From NCBI GenBank assembly GCA_008692225.1, contig VICG01000007.1, positions 1,894,501 through 1,958,500 on the forward strand: a DNA stretch of 64,000 nt, read 5' to 3'. Below are positions 23,885 through 36,184 of the stretch, piece after piece. A model generated the notes under the pieces. The model saw only the letters and a list, made by a program, of their open reading frames with translations, did no database searches and was not told the DNA's origin. Source of the DNA: Monilinia fructicola. Taxonomy: Eukaryota > Ascomycota > Leotiomycetes > Helotiales > Sclerotiniaceae. Numbering within the stretch: position 1 is the stretch's first letter; every line of letters begins with the position of its first letter. The translations under genes and the position numbers were made by a program.

Positions 23885-24542
23885 TTATTTCTTCTTCTTC
23901 TCCAAATCCGCAAGCTTTTCCTCCAGCGATTGAACATATGTATGGACTCTTTGTACGGAATTTTTGCAGACTCTGTAGTGTGCTTAATTAGCCCAGGCTC
24001 TCAAGCTTATCCTTTCTCGTTGCTCCCCTCCCCTCTCCTCTCACTCCCTGTCCTCTTCCCTTGAAGAAATCCAGATCCTTCTTCCCCCTCTCCCTTCACC
24101 TCTCCCTCAAAACCCCATCCAGAAGCCTCGCCAGGGTTAAAGACTCACGTAGATATCCTCCGTCAACAACTCATTAGACACTTTATATTCCTCCAAAAAT
24201 ATAGTAGTAAACCCCGCACCAGCCAACGTGGATCCGAGCAAAAAGCCTGTCAATCTATTCGCAAACACCATCAGCACTTGTTCATTTATACTTTTTTAAA
24301 TATTCTTCCCTCTCCCCCTCCCCCCTTCCCCTCCCCCCAAACACCAGACCCCAAAGATCCCAGAGAAAAAAGCTCCCCAACTCACCTCCCCTAAAAGCAC
24401 CAACCGGTTTTCTAACCGGCAAAGGACTATCCCCCACCGGAGCCACTCGCCTCGCACTCATCGAAAAGCATCTAGCAGCAGCCGGCGCCGCCCATTTGCG
24501 CGAAGCATTCTGCTCGCTGGGTGTCAAGATGCGCGATGCCAT
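23885..24542 (-). CDS. Small single-pass mitochondrial-type protein of unknown function
   Basis: About 113 residues over three exons: 24386-24542, 24149-24246 and 23885-23972 (introns 139 and 176 nt). Residues 1-40 look like a mitochondrial presequence, with many Arg, Ala and Ser and no early acids (RKWAAPAAARCFSMSARR). Then comes one short membrane segment, GAFRGGFLLGSTLAGAGFTTIF, followed by EEYKVSNELLTEDIY and a charged coiled-coil tail (VQSLEEKLADLEKKKK). This architecture resembles a small inner-membrane protein. I have no functional assignment. One A of the run at 23961-23965 is extra; removing it restores LQNSVQRVHTYVQ. The start is the ATG that begins the presequence; the upstream open frame is longer but not protein-like. 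Confidence 0.75.
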
Positions 24543-25070
24543 TGTAATTAATATAGCGTCGGGAAAGACGGCCGGTATGATGTGCTGGATTTTTATCGGG
24601 TGGGTTTTTGTCGAGCGAAAGGTGACGTTTGAAATGTCAATTGCTTTGTTACGTCGTGGCGGTGGTGCGGACTTCTTGAACTGGCGTATGTTTTGTTGAA
24701 GACTAATCAAGCTTTGTTTGGAGCTTTCCCCGGTCGCCAGCAAAGTACTTCCTGAGGCGCGAATAATTTTTTGGGCAACGCAATGCACAAGCCAACTTGA
24801 TGGAAAACAAATCATTGCGGGGGTTGATCACACCGGTATTTTACAGCACCCAGTCATTTTGGCAGTATTTACTTGAGGATAGGAAAAGATCAACATAGTT
24901 CGGCCGACAACATTTTTTCACGGATTAAATCAGGTATTGATCAAACATTTTTCAATTTTGCTTCAATATTATTGCCTTTAACAATTGAAAGAAACCCCAA
25001 TATCCGTGGCAATTAAGATGCAGATAGATGATACAGATGAAACGCCAATTTTTCGTACGAAAAATTCAAA
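24543..25070. other. Intergenic, PDI to small mitochondrial protein
   Basis: 528 bp containing the PDI 3' side and the upstream region of the small gene. No coding or RNA signal is seen. Confidence 0.5.
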
Positions 25071-26790
25071 TCACAATTCATCATGATCCTCGGTGGTACC
25101 AGGCTTAGTGGCCTCGGCAACCTTGCTAGAAACGGTCTCCTTAACCTCCTCAGCAGCGTCCTTGGCAGCTTCGGTAGCAGCCTCTGCTTGCTTGGCCAAA
25201 GACTCGGCAATTGGCTTCTCAGCCTCTGGGGAAGCAGCGGCAGCCTCGTCATAGGTAACCTCAATCTCGTGTTTACCGTTTTCCTTAACGAACTTGATCA
25301 AGTCCTCGATGCTACGGCTACCGTTGTACTCAACTGGCTTCTTCTTGTCTCCAGCCTTGTACAACTTGATGGTTGGGAAACCTTGAATCTCTTCAGGAAC
25401 GTCGTTGAGAGTAGCATCGACCTTGGCGATGGTGATCTTGTCAGTGTGGCCAGCATCAACGTAAAGACCAGCGAGGATATCATATTTTGGAGCAAGAGCC
25501 TTGCAGTGTCCGCACCAAGGAGCGTAGTACTCAACCAAAACATCCTTGGTATCATCCAAAACAATTTCATCGTAGTTGTGGGCAACAATGATTTGAACTG
25601 GACCTTCTTGTTTCTCTGGGATTGGCTCGGACTTGATGCTTGGCTCGAGCTTTCCATCGACGAATTGTTGAACGAACTTGCCAATGGTAGCCTCAGTGAT
25701 ATCGGTCTTTTGGTCGAAAGGATATTTCTTGTTGTTGACGGTGTCTTGGATGGCGAAGGCAGGGAACTTATCAGCCTCGAGGTTCAAGTTATTTGAATGG
25801 GCGCCGAAAGCCTTGGCGTCAATGGTAGCAAAGCTAATGGCACCACGGTGCTTCTCAGCAATTGGCTTAAGTGCCTCGGAGAGGGTAGTTCTCTCTTCTG
25901 GGGTTTCTGCGAAGATGTATGCCAATGGGATTCCAGTGGCCATGTATCCGGCGTATGTTTCTGGGCCAACTTCACCAATCAATGGGATAGATGCAGTTTT
26001 GGGCGAATTTCTCGATAATCTCGGCGTCAAAAGCATCGGGGAAGATAGCCTTGCCCTCATCGAATGACTTGTAAAGAACGACAGAAGGGAACTTAACCCC
26101 CTCGGCCTTTGCCAAAGCTGCATCATTGCTTGCACCGAATAAGTAATCGTCACGGAGTTTCTCGGCGACAGTGGTGAAGGTAGCATTTGAGGTCTTGTCC
26201 TCGGCATCAAAGTATGCAACCAAAACTACCTTATCAGCAGTCTTGAAGTCCTCCAATGTGTCCTTGGTCAAAATTGAGACGGCGGGGAGAGATTGTTTGG
26301 TCATGTATGAGACGATTCTGGAAATATTTTTGTTAGCTATTTACTTTTATTGATTGTGTTAAGGAGCTACGCACGCTGGAGCCTTTCTTGCGCCAGAGTA
26401 TGGGGAGACATTTTCTGGGCCACGGAAGACCTTGAGGGTTGGGTAACCTTCAACCCCGAAACTTTGGCAGAGGTCGGCCTCTTCTGTGCAATCAACCTTG
26501 CCCAAAGCAATCTTCTTCTCCTTTAATGTGGTAGCGGCTTCTTCGTATTCGGGGGCCAATGCTTTGCAGTGACCACACCAAGGTGCGAAAACTATGAAGT
26601 AGATGAGTTAGTTGACAAGTCCCATGAGGTAGACGCATTGATTGTGTCGAAGAAACTTACACTCTAAAAGGGCCAAGTCATTCTCCTTGACGAAATCTGG
26701 GAATGTTTCCTTGGTAAGGGAAGCTACATCAGAAGCAGATGCAATTGCAGCTCCTGCAAGAGCTAATGCGACACACTTGAAAGTACGCAT
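25071..26790 (-). CDS. PDI1: Protein disulfide isomerase
   Basis: ER-lumen thiol oxidoreductase that forms and rearranges disulfides in secretory proteins. Exons 26661-26790, 26375-26591 and 25071-26317; introns of 69 and 57 nt. About 530 residues. A signal peptide occupies about 1-20 ([15 protein letters not shown]). Two thioredoxin-type active sites are present: [13 protein letters not shown] (Cys about 49 and 52, split across the first intron) and [13 protein letters not shown] in the second half. An Ala/Glu-rich acidic tail precedes the HDEL retention signal at the very C-terminus. The GGG run at 26001-26003 is one base too long and breaks the frame between IIEKFA and [22 protein letters not shown] box lies about 315 bp upstream of the ATG. 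Confidence 0.97.
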
Positions 26791-27104
26791 ATTGAATGTA
26801 TTTCTTTCTGTCCACGGGCCTATGATGTCAAAAGAGTTAACAAACGTTCCAATCTCAACGTATGGTGGGTAATTCTAATCCAAAGGCTAGAAATGCAAGA
26901 CGTGTAATGCGGAAGAGTGTCTCATGAATACTTACGTCTTCTTGGTAAAATAAGAATTATCTGGTTAGAAGGAAATAAGACAATAAAAAGGAAGGAGGGT
27001 TGTTGAAAGGGTATAAGTAGAAAGAAGAGGGAGATGTGTTCCCTTTATTTCATTGATTCGGTTGCTGTGAATTTATCAGCCTTCCCACTAGTGATTTTAG
27101 ATAA

Positions 27105-27111
27105 CAGCGTG
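27105..27111. promoter_or_regulatory. Candidate unfolded-protein-response element (CAGCGTG)
   Basis: An exact CAGCGTG, the yeast Hac1 UPRE core, lies about 315 bp upstream of the PDI ATG. PDI is a classic Hac1 target. A seven-base match can occur by chance. Confidence 0.4.
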
Positions 27112-27519
27112 TCTTCAGCGTTTTTGTGTACCGCGTACGATTACGGATTCTAATTCCCGGGACGTTCCTTAATCATCATAAGAAGTGCCTGCTTGGGGCG
27201 ATATTATGCCGACAGCTTTTTATGGAATAGGAAACGAGCAAGTAGTAGGTAACACTTCAACCACCTGCAAGTGATAAAGTTACGGTCTAGCATCAGGCTG
27301 AATGATTTGACCATTCAAAATCCATAATTTTATCGACAAGTAAGAAGGCGGTAAGTGCATACTAGAGGTGAATCGAGAATGTAAAGGACAACTAATAAGA
27401 AACATAGAACTAACAGTTTTCTTATCTAATCCATAGAACTATAGAAAGACCTAGGTATTAAGAAATATATATGTATATATTTCATGTATATATATATATC
27501 TGATATAGCCCTGGAGATA

Positions 27520-27740
27520 TTAATAACCCACCTGGGCAAACTCAAGTATCTCAAGATATAAAAATAAAGATATACCTACCTAGGGACGGTGGTATCCATG
27601 GATTGATTAAATATCAAACCAGGTATTTATCTACCTAGGTAACCTAATTATCTATACTTCCTTATTCTGCCTACCTACCTCCTTCGACGGTTATACATAC
27701 CCAGGTACCTCCAGCTACCTAGGTAGGTACATACTACATA
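27520..27740. repeat. Cluster of TACCTAGGTA / AGGTAGGT motifs
   Basis: Several copies of ACCTACCTAGG and CTACCTAGGTA, each palindromic around CCTAGG, occur within about 220 bp, in otherwise AT-rich sequence. The same family of motifs recurs at 18370-18425, 28190, 29168-29195 and 59703-59720. Confidence 0.7.
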
Positions 27741-29621
27741 CACCTGTAACCCCACCTCATACTGTAGTGCCCACTCAAGGTGATCTGTTGCAAACCAACC
27801 GTGGAACTACCAGGTATAATAATATAAATTATGGTTATTTTGATACAAATTAAAGAGCAGATTAATTCTATTTCAAGAGGTGGGATATACTTACTTCAAA
27901 CTCAAAGAGTCATCTTCTAACCTTAATTCATCTTCTCTCCTCTTCTCTTCTTTCTTTGCGAGACCCTATCATACCAGCTTGATTGATTTCCTATCATTAT
28001 TTTGCCTATCTCCAGCTATATCATTAACAGTTTGATAGGTAACTTTACTTGGACTGTATGGATACATCTATTTGCACTCAAAAGACTAAGACAAAGGCAT
28101 TCAGATTCTATCATGTTGTTCTGATGCATCTCTCTCATGATTCTTCTTTTTGTGCCATTTATATGGGTACTTGTATACTTACTTGGATTGTAGGTAGGTA
28201 TATACATTCAGTGTTTGAAAGAGACGTGTTTGAAAGAAACAAAGGCATTGACAATATGCAGATGATATAATAAAATTGTCAGAGGCTGACGCAGCCAAGG
28301 TAAGGAAGGATTGATTCAGCCTGCTACTCTTTGCCTCTTCACTTACAAATTCACATTTTCCTTAGCACTTTGTCTTATAGCAGTCATAAACAAATTGGGC
28401 CCGTTGACTTGTACAGCGTGCAACTTTGAAGGTATCTGAGGAGGCAGGCGGTCGAGCTGAGCTTTGAGTTCATAGTATATGTACTACCTCGTGATCTGAA
28501 ACAAAGAAATAGCTCTTCACCCTAGTATGATTGGATAAGGTCAAGATACTAATAACCTTATGTGGCTCTTGTAACAGCTTCCCAAATTACTAAAACAAGA
28601 CCAATAACGACAACATGACAACATCTTTGAAGCTGTTGATTCAAAGAACTATCAAATGGCTGGCTGAAGAAGAACACATTATCACTTGATAGTTCATAAT
28701 CTCACTCTCAAAGATCACTTGTTGAGATTCAAGAACTTCTCATACACCAGGGCACTTTATGAAATTCTCAGATTGGGTGTGTCAAAAGAGAATCAGAAAA
28801 GATACTTTTCTGATGAAGTCTCTATACATCTCTGCCCTGGTAGGATGCAAAGTCTTTTCCAAAAGTGACAAACTTCAGTCTACAGAGGATTCAGCAGTCT
28901 TCATGATACTTATTATGGTACATAAATCAGAAATTCGCCTATTGTGAGTGCAATGGGAATGAAAAGATAGATGTCTTTTCTCTGCCATTTCGTGCAAGGA
29001 ATAATCGAGAAGCCAACATGACAATACAACATGATACTGGGAAGTTGGTACACGAATAGAATTGGTGATGAAGAGAACAAAACCAAAAACAAGAGTTTTG
29101 GGTGTTCTTCAAGAATGATTCCAGAAGGTATGATATGCCTTTGTTTGATTGTTCTTGGTCAACAACTACCTAGGTACATATCTAGGTAGGTGTAGGTGTC
29201 TCTCTCGTATGGTGGGTACTCTTGTAAGATGCAGGTGAGCTCAAGAGGATGCATATAAAGGACTTTCCGATGCAATGTTGATTCTGTCATAACAAATTCT
29301 GAAATGGCTCTCAAAATGGTAGATATCAACCAATCATCATTTCATACATGATCCTCACTCACATGGTCCTCAACAAGTGTTTGTTGGTGAGGGCAATGAG
29401 GATAGATCTGTTGGACCAAATCAAGAAGTCACAACCATCGGCCCTTCTCAATTGAGTCGTTAGATATTTCACCATCAATGCCTCACGATCCTCACCATCC
29501 TCATGATCCTCACGCACCTTCCTTTCCCTTCACTTTCATGGTAGTATCATCTTCCATGAATTAAATGTTTCCTTTCATCATTTTGGTTCTTGGGAAGTGT
29601 TTTCCCCTTATCTTCAACGGC

Positions 29622-29679
29622 CTCTTCCTCTTCCTCTTCCTCCTCTTCTTCTTCTTCTTCTTCTTCTTCTTCTTCTTCT
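29622..29679. repeat. TTC/TCC trinucleotide microsatellite
   Basis: An uninterrupted CTT-type run about 40 bases long, preceded by CTTCCT units. It lies in the 5' region of the downstream gene, about 230 bp before its ATG. Confidence 0.95.
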
Positions 29680-29908
29680 ACTACTTCTACTTCTGCTTGT
29701 CTCATCACCATCTGTAAATCTACAGATTCTCACAAGCTGAGGATTATCTTTTGGTCAGCTTCAAATTACTTTCTGCCACTTCTTTTAACCTCACATCATA
29801 TTTACATACCATCTCTCTAGAGTTTCTCTGGAGTGATCACTTCATTAAATATTATCTTCAATTTCATCAATAGTCATATACGGTCGGCATACATCAAATG
29901 TATTCACA

Positions 29909-32900
29909 ATGGCAACTCTTCCACCAGGAAAGCAGCCGATGAGTAGAGAAAGAGGTTTCAGTGGTGTCAGTGCCAGCACTAGTATCAATGGCTCGATTGG
30001 TCCCGGTGGTATTCATTCTATGCGATCGAAGGCTAGCATCGACAAAGCATCAACACGCAATGGATCCTCGATCAGAAGCTTTCAAGATAACAACATTCCT
30101 TCCTCACTACCCAAAGGTTGTGGTAGCATGCTGAAAACTACAACAGAGACTGGAGATATTGGTTTATTCTCCATCAAGCCTTCACGCTTGCCTCAAACTT
30201 CCAACACACTGCCACGGCGTACCAATGGAGGCTACAGAGAAAATGATTTACAGAGGCCACGGCCAAGTTTCCAACCTTATGGAATGCCAGCTGTTGATGA
30301 CAGAAGGAGACTCCCATCATACACAAGAAAGGCTTCTTCTGGGGTCAAATCGATGTACGATTCTGCCAGCGTCAAGTCAGTCAACTCCAGTAATAGAGGC
30401 CATGAGGATCCCGATTATCGATCTTACTCCATGACCCAGACAGCATCTCAATCAGGATATAATCTTTCCAATCAACGATCATACGCAAGCCTTCGAAGTC
30501 AACAAGATGGGACTACACTCGTTCAACGACCTCGATCCCCTTTTGCATACCCCACACGTTTAAGGCGCCCTGGATTTAGACCTTCTTCTCCTGCCCTCAC
30601 TGATGGTGGTGGAATAGACTATAGTCGCCGTGCAGAGATTGATCGGATCCCTTATGTTAGTTCATCAAAGCTTCGTTATGAAATTGCCAAATCTTAATTT
30701 CATTTATCCGCTAACATTGTACCATAGGGAGCCCCTCGTAACGTATCCTCGCCAGCTTCTTTGTATGCCCAAAAACGGGTACCGCCACCCCTGTCACTGC
30801 GACCAGAGGGAAATAGATCAACCCCTTCATTGTTAAGCCAGTCCTCGCCAAAAAGACGCACCCCAAGTCCCAACCTAAGACAAGGTAACGGATTTGTTGT
30901 CCCAGATTGGCAGCGTCGCAATGGCCCAGCATCGATCAACACATCTCCAGCTCGGAGCACACTCAGTCTTGCCTCGACTGCAAATTTTGCTCCGACGGGT
31001 TCTTCCCAATCTGCAACAAATACGCCGGGAAAGCCATCACCTTTGTATTATGACTATACCGAAGACTTCGACTTGGAAAATCAAAATCGTTCAAACTTGG
31101 AGCCTCCGCCACAATTTCAGCTGCAAAGAACAATTCATGAGGATCGTCCTTTAAGTTCAGCCCTCTTACCTCTAGCCCCTAGTCTTCCATCTAGACTAAA
31201 TGTAAACAATAATCACCACCTTCGCGCATCATCATCGATATCGACTTCAGTTCGATACCCGACGAGGAAAAACAGTGCAGAAAGTACAAACAACATGCCG
31301 AATGGTGTTGATCATGCTGTAGCTCCTCGTATGGCTGCAAAAAATGGCGAAAATTTGGCACCATCGAATAATATCCCTGATGTGAACAATCCAATCGACA
31401 TGTCAGCTCTGGGTACCAACGCACTGGAGTTGAGCTCGCGGGTGTCGATTGCTTTTGGTCTTGTCCCTTCACCCTCATTTGAAATTGCGAATTCTGAGGA
31501 TCATGAAGCAACACAGACCGAGGTTGCCACGGGAGAAGGCAAAAACTTAATTGCCGAGACCAGGCATCAACAGCGGTCTTCGTCATTACCAACGGTGAAA
31601 ATAGGAATTGCTCCCATACATGTTCTACCAAATGGTCCTCAGAAAGCTACTACGAACAACAGTGCAGAAGAGATAGCTATTTCAAACCTTGGAAATCAAT
31701 CATTCGGTAGCCTTTCGAGTTTTCGAAAACGTCCCACTACAGATCCTCTGCCATCAACAAAAGATAGAGATGAATGTCAAGATGTACCTAAATCAAGTTC
31801 TCTGCGCGCAAGCGGGGTTAGATCTAGTGGATTCTTTTCTATTGACAATGATCTCGATGAATTAGTTGATCTAGTTGATACTGATGATACTACTCGGCCA
31901 ACCACGTTCATTAATGGATATACCGGACCACGCAGAACCCCTATGATGTCGCCAACCTTACCCCCGGAGTACTTTGACACTCCTTCGTTACACCGTACCA
32001 GTCCTCCAGTTTCACCAATGAAAAAACCCGAGAAAAAGTCCCGTTCAAAGTGTTCTTACTGAGAATAGCTTCAAAGATAAGCTCCGGGTTTGTGAGGGAC
32101 GGCTCGAACAAGGCGAATTACCTGTTTTTAGATCATTGGAGTTTCACAACCTTAGCAACCAAGTTCCAAGCAAGATCATGCCTAGATCTGAATCGCCCAT
32201 GTTAGCACCCAAGCCCATCTCACCAGCAAGGCAATTGAAATTGAAGAATAGTGTGCCACAGCTCATGAAGTCTCTCCCAAAATTACCCGACTCTTCCATT
32301 CGTGATTTGGCGGTACCTGGAGTATCGGCTCTTTCAGATACTGATAGTCCTTGTCGTTTCTCGGAGTTCTTGCCTGTGCAGAAATTTGAGCCAATCACGG
32401 AGTGTGAAATAGTCTCATCTTCAATGGAAACTTCTCGGGCTCACCCTCCTATGGAAAATGCAGATGTCAAAAAGTCATTAGAACAAGCCACGCTTGCCAC
32501 CAGCCCGGTCAAAGAACATAATATTGGACCTATCAGAGAAAGCCATGGAACCCGCTGTTCACCTATGAAGTTAAAGCTTAAGATCAGAAATCCCATTGCA
32601 GAAAAAGTATCACCTTCGGAGGTTCAGGCGAGAAAAACCTGAAGAGACCTTCCCTTGGGTCAATTCACAAGACAATAATTCACCATTGGTGATTCAAGAA
32701 GCACAGAATGGAGAGCTCAAACCTGCCAAGCTCAAATTGAGACTCACTAGGGCTACAGGCTCAGAACCTTCCGGAACTGTGAGGGTATATAATGATTCTG
32801 GAGATCAATCCAGCAATGATCTGAACATACCTCGACCAAAAGATTTGTTCACACCTACTACTGGCTTTGATAACATCTTCCGGCAAGTTAGTAGGCATCT

Positions 32901-33441
32901 CCATTCGCGTAGACCAAGTGCGAACAGTGATCAACAACTTGGGGATGATGCTATTGAAATGATGCCGAGTCAGCTATCGCGTAATTTGCCTCCTAGCTTG
33001 GACCTTAGCGTTCCTCATACTGGGCTGTCTGTGCATTTACCGAGTCCCACGGACGCACGAAGCTTTTTCTCCGATGACAGCTCTCACCGGAACGGCGGTC
33101 ATGGTTTGCGAAAGAGAATTTCAAAGTTTCGAGCTCGCGTTGGTGTGCCATACGTGGCTCGAAACGGATCATATTCTTGTGATGATGTAGTTTGGAGAGA
33201 TCAGAATGGCGGGGTTGGCCAATCCCCTCTAGCTGCTAAATCTGTCGCTGATCTAGATGCTACGAGAGTTAGCACCGTAGAATCACCCAATCCACGACGT
33301 TCAGAGCATAGGTTACATGCACATCGATTACGAGCAAAGGTTTCTGAATGGTTTCGGGGAGCGCGAGCTGCCATCTCCGCTCGTGTAAAACCACGAAGTA
33401 CAACCAGTACCGGTAACGAGAGACCAAGGGTGAGTGCATGA
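29909..33441 (+). CDS. Large disordered Ser/Pro-rich protein of unknown function
   Basis: About 1150 residues, with no domain I recognise. Exons 29909-30655 and 30728-33441; the 72-nt intron has a GTTAGT donor and keeps phase. The protein is low in hydrophobics and rich in Ser, Pro, Arg and Asn. It has many Ser/Thr-Pro sites (RTSPPVSPMKK, SPARQLKLK) and repeated basic patches such as LRKRISKFRARVGV and HRLRAKVSEWFRGARAAISARVK at the C-terminus. The last is an amphipathic-looking basic helix. Two A runs, 32033-32037 and 32633-32637, are one base too long; removing one base in each joins KKPEKSPVQSVLTENSFKDK and EVQARKPEETFPWV. The end is uncertain, since GTGAGT at the stop could be a donor leading to a further exon. 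Confidence 0.78.
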
Positions 33442-34570
33442 TATTCTGTGGCTTTTTTTTTGAGCTTGTCATCCAATTTCTTAACGTTGCTTTTGGGGAC
33501 CACGCTAAATCGGCCTCTTTTGACTTGTGGCGTTGGGGAGTGTAAGGCTGAAGGTTTGTATGAGGTGGAGTTTTAGCTCTCTGGGGGCCCAAGTAGAATA
33601 GAATCAAGGAATTATGTTAATGAACTTTATGTATTCTCTGGAGACCATGCTTTGACCGTTTGCTAGTTCGTGATTTACGTCCGTTGAAGCAACTTGGACT
33701 GGGTCTAGACTCTGGAGCTAGTTTTCTATACCCTGAAAGTTTTCCAAGTAAACGGTTTTAGTGCTACATCGAGATCCAGAAGCTCTCTTTCCTTGGCTGG
33801 TTTGATGTTTATACTATGTCATAGATGAAATTTTAACTTTCCTCCTGTCATCAAAGAAGTTTCGGTGGTCTGGTAGTTATTCTGAGGGCTTGGTCCCACG
33901 CACAAATGTCCTGCAGATCGGCTCTAGAAAATGTTTCTGTGCTCGACTTCCCCTCAACCCTGCCCATCAATCTTCCCCAACGTCCCACATCTTCCCCATA
34001 TCTAGCATGGCATACAGGTATTGTATTCTTTGGCAAATCACTCTGAAGGCCACCCATTACACTGATAAGAATCCGGAAAATCAGAATACCTTCCAACGTG
34101 TTTCCATCCCACATATAATATGTGCATACAGTATATACCCTGGTGATTTCGACTGAGTCGTGTTTCCTAGGGGGGCGGGTCTGCTCGCTAGGCTTCGATC
34201 GTGGGTCTGCGATGGATGATTCATGCATCACATGGTTTTGCTCATAGGTGCTCGAGTCAGAACGATACTAGGGTTTCCGGGGTACGCGGGGTTCGTTTCG
34301 GCGGTCCTTGGCTTTGTTACGGCGATCCGTGGAGAATATAAATATCTCGATTCTTGCCTTTGCTCGCTTGGGTTCTGGTTGGGTTTGGACGTTTGGATAC
34401 ATATACATATATATATATATATATGTATGTATCTTGTTTGGTCTTGATTTGCATACATACGTACATACATGCCCTAAGTCTCTCGCACGTTGAATTCACT
34501 TCGCGAATAACCTATACGCAACATACGACTATCACCACTACAATCCTGAGCCCTCACACCCAGTAACAAA
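33442..34570. other. Intergenic between two unknown genes
   Basis: 1.1 kb. It contains a TATATATA microsatellite at 34399-34430 and otherwise no structure I can assign. Possible further exons of the upstream gene were looked for but not convincingly found. Confidence 0.4.
34399..34430. repeat. AT dinucleotide microsatellite
   Basis: CATATACATATATAT... with about eight AT copies ending in GTATGTATG, about 140 bp before the next gene's ATG. Confidence 0.9.
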
Positions 34571-36077
34571 ATGGCGACCGCACCCCCCAACATGGAAGGA
34601 ACGTCCAGTGTGGAAAATGTGTGGCGTCGGATTTCTTGGTCAAAAAGAGATTTGAAGATTGATACTTCGCTTGGCACTACCGATAGAGTTGTCGAGAGTA
34701 CTCCGGGGGAAGCAATTACTCCGCCGGTCTCTCCTGGCACGGTGCTAGATCCGGATACGGTGCTGTATTCGAATGCGGGGCCATCTAGGTCGATTGATGG
34801 GGTTGTTTATGGGGCGGCGGATACAACGAAGCCTGCAGAGAAGATGAATGCTAATACCACGACTGCCCATAAATTTACCCCGCCGGTATCTCCAGATAAT
34901 TTCTCGCTCCCAGAGGGTGATGTGAGGAATGGTGGGGAGTCTGGTTCAGCGGTGACATCTACATTAGCTTCGGCGGAAATGAGCGGTGGTGTCGGATTTG
35001 TAGAGTCTTCTGGATCTGATGCCGAGATTGATGCCGATATCGATACCGACACAGGTGCAGATACAGGTGCACACACTCCGCACTCATACACAAATACTAC
35101 CGCCCTCCCATCACCCATCACCGTCATCTACTCGCCCCTCACCCGCGACTCACACCATGACTCCGATGACAAACTATCAGATGTCAATGATGAACAAATA
35201 GGATCCTCAAGAACAAGTTCCTCGCAAAAAGACGACACACAAACAGGCTCCTCGGAACCCTTTCGCCGAAGAGTAGAGCCTCATATCAAAGAAATAGTTG
35301 AGGGGAGAGATAGCCAGGATTGGGCGTGGGAGTGTGTGAGTGAGGTTTCTGAGAATGAGGTTCATGGGGGTAGGAATAGGACTAGGAATGCGAGTTGGCA
35401 TATTGAGGATGTGGAGGTAGAGAGGAAGGAAAAGGAAAAGGAGATGAGGGAGAGGAGAGTGAGTGAGAGTGAGAGTGGAAAGAGGATGGGTTTTTGGAAG
35501 GGGAGGGGTAAGGAAAGGGGGGATTCGGTGCTATATGAGAGTAACGGGGGTGAGGGTGCGGGTGTTGGGAGTGGGAGCTCCACCTTGCCTACTAGCATGG
35601 GAACATTTAATGAGGGGTTTTCATGGCAGCCACGGCGAATGATGTGTGGGAAGGGAAAGGCAAAAGCAAGTGAACGTCAGAGGTGTAAGAGTGATGGAGA
35701 ACTTCTCAGTAATAGGGAAGAGGAGAGAGAAAATGGAGATGAAAAGAGAAGAAGGACATGGGCTAATTTAGGTCGCAAGCCTAATTTTAGGAAAGCCCCT
35801 GTGGCAGAGACATCTACTGATGGGGAAATAGAACCTATTGTTGAAAGTGGATCGCACCAATTGGAGAGGGGACAGGAGAGAGAACGAAGAAATATGGATC
35901 GGAGAACGAATTGGCCTGATGCTGATCTCGATGGGGTGAGTTGTTAGTTTTCGTTCTTGTTTTTGTCTTTGTCTAGGTACATTTGTTGTTTATGAAAGAG
36001 ACTAACTAATCCCTTCTCTTCTCATGTAGCATAAAGACGAATCTGCGGACCAAGGTAATTATTTTCAGACTCCATGA
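34571..36077 (+). CDS. Disordered acidic/basic protein of unknown function
   Basis: About 470 residues. Exon 1 34571-35935, intron 35936-36029 (94 nt, GTGAGT donor, ATGTAG acceptor), exon 2 36030-36077 encoding HKDESADQGNYFQTP and a stop. No domain is recognised. The N-terminal half is acidic with Asp/Ser runs and carries two copies of TPPVSP (ITPPVSPGT and FTPPVSPDN), typical minimal proline-directed kinase sites. The C-terminal half is rich in Arg, Lys and Glu (KEKEKEMRERR) and is likely disordered or helical. No signal peptide or membrane span. The frame is intact. It converges on MON1 about 107 bp away. Confidence 0.75.
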
Positions 36078-36184
36078 ATGGGATTGTGGTGGCTGATCGT
36101 AAAGTCAAAGAAGATACCAGAGGATCCAAATTTCGTATTTTTACTCGCGCTATTTCGTCGAAGAAGAATCAATAGGTGTCGTGT

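Larger units (their letters stand above)
26791..29908. other. 3.1 kb intergenic region between PDI and a large unknown gene
   Basis: A shared upstream region of two divergent genes. The part nearest PDI has short pyrimidine tracts. 27470-27760 is dense in TACCTAGGTA-type motifs and TATATA tracts. From 28000 to 29590 I see only short chance open frames. 29622-29679 is a TTC microsatellite. No tRNA-like or coding signal could be supported. Confidence 0.5.

Noticed and set aside
25083..25796. Plus-strand 237-codon frame opposite PDI
   Set aside because: Shadow of a highly biased conserved gene with an intact product on the other strand.
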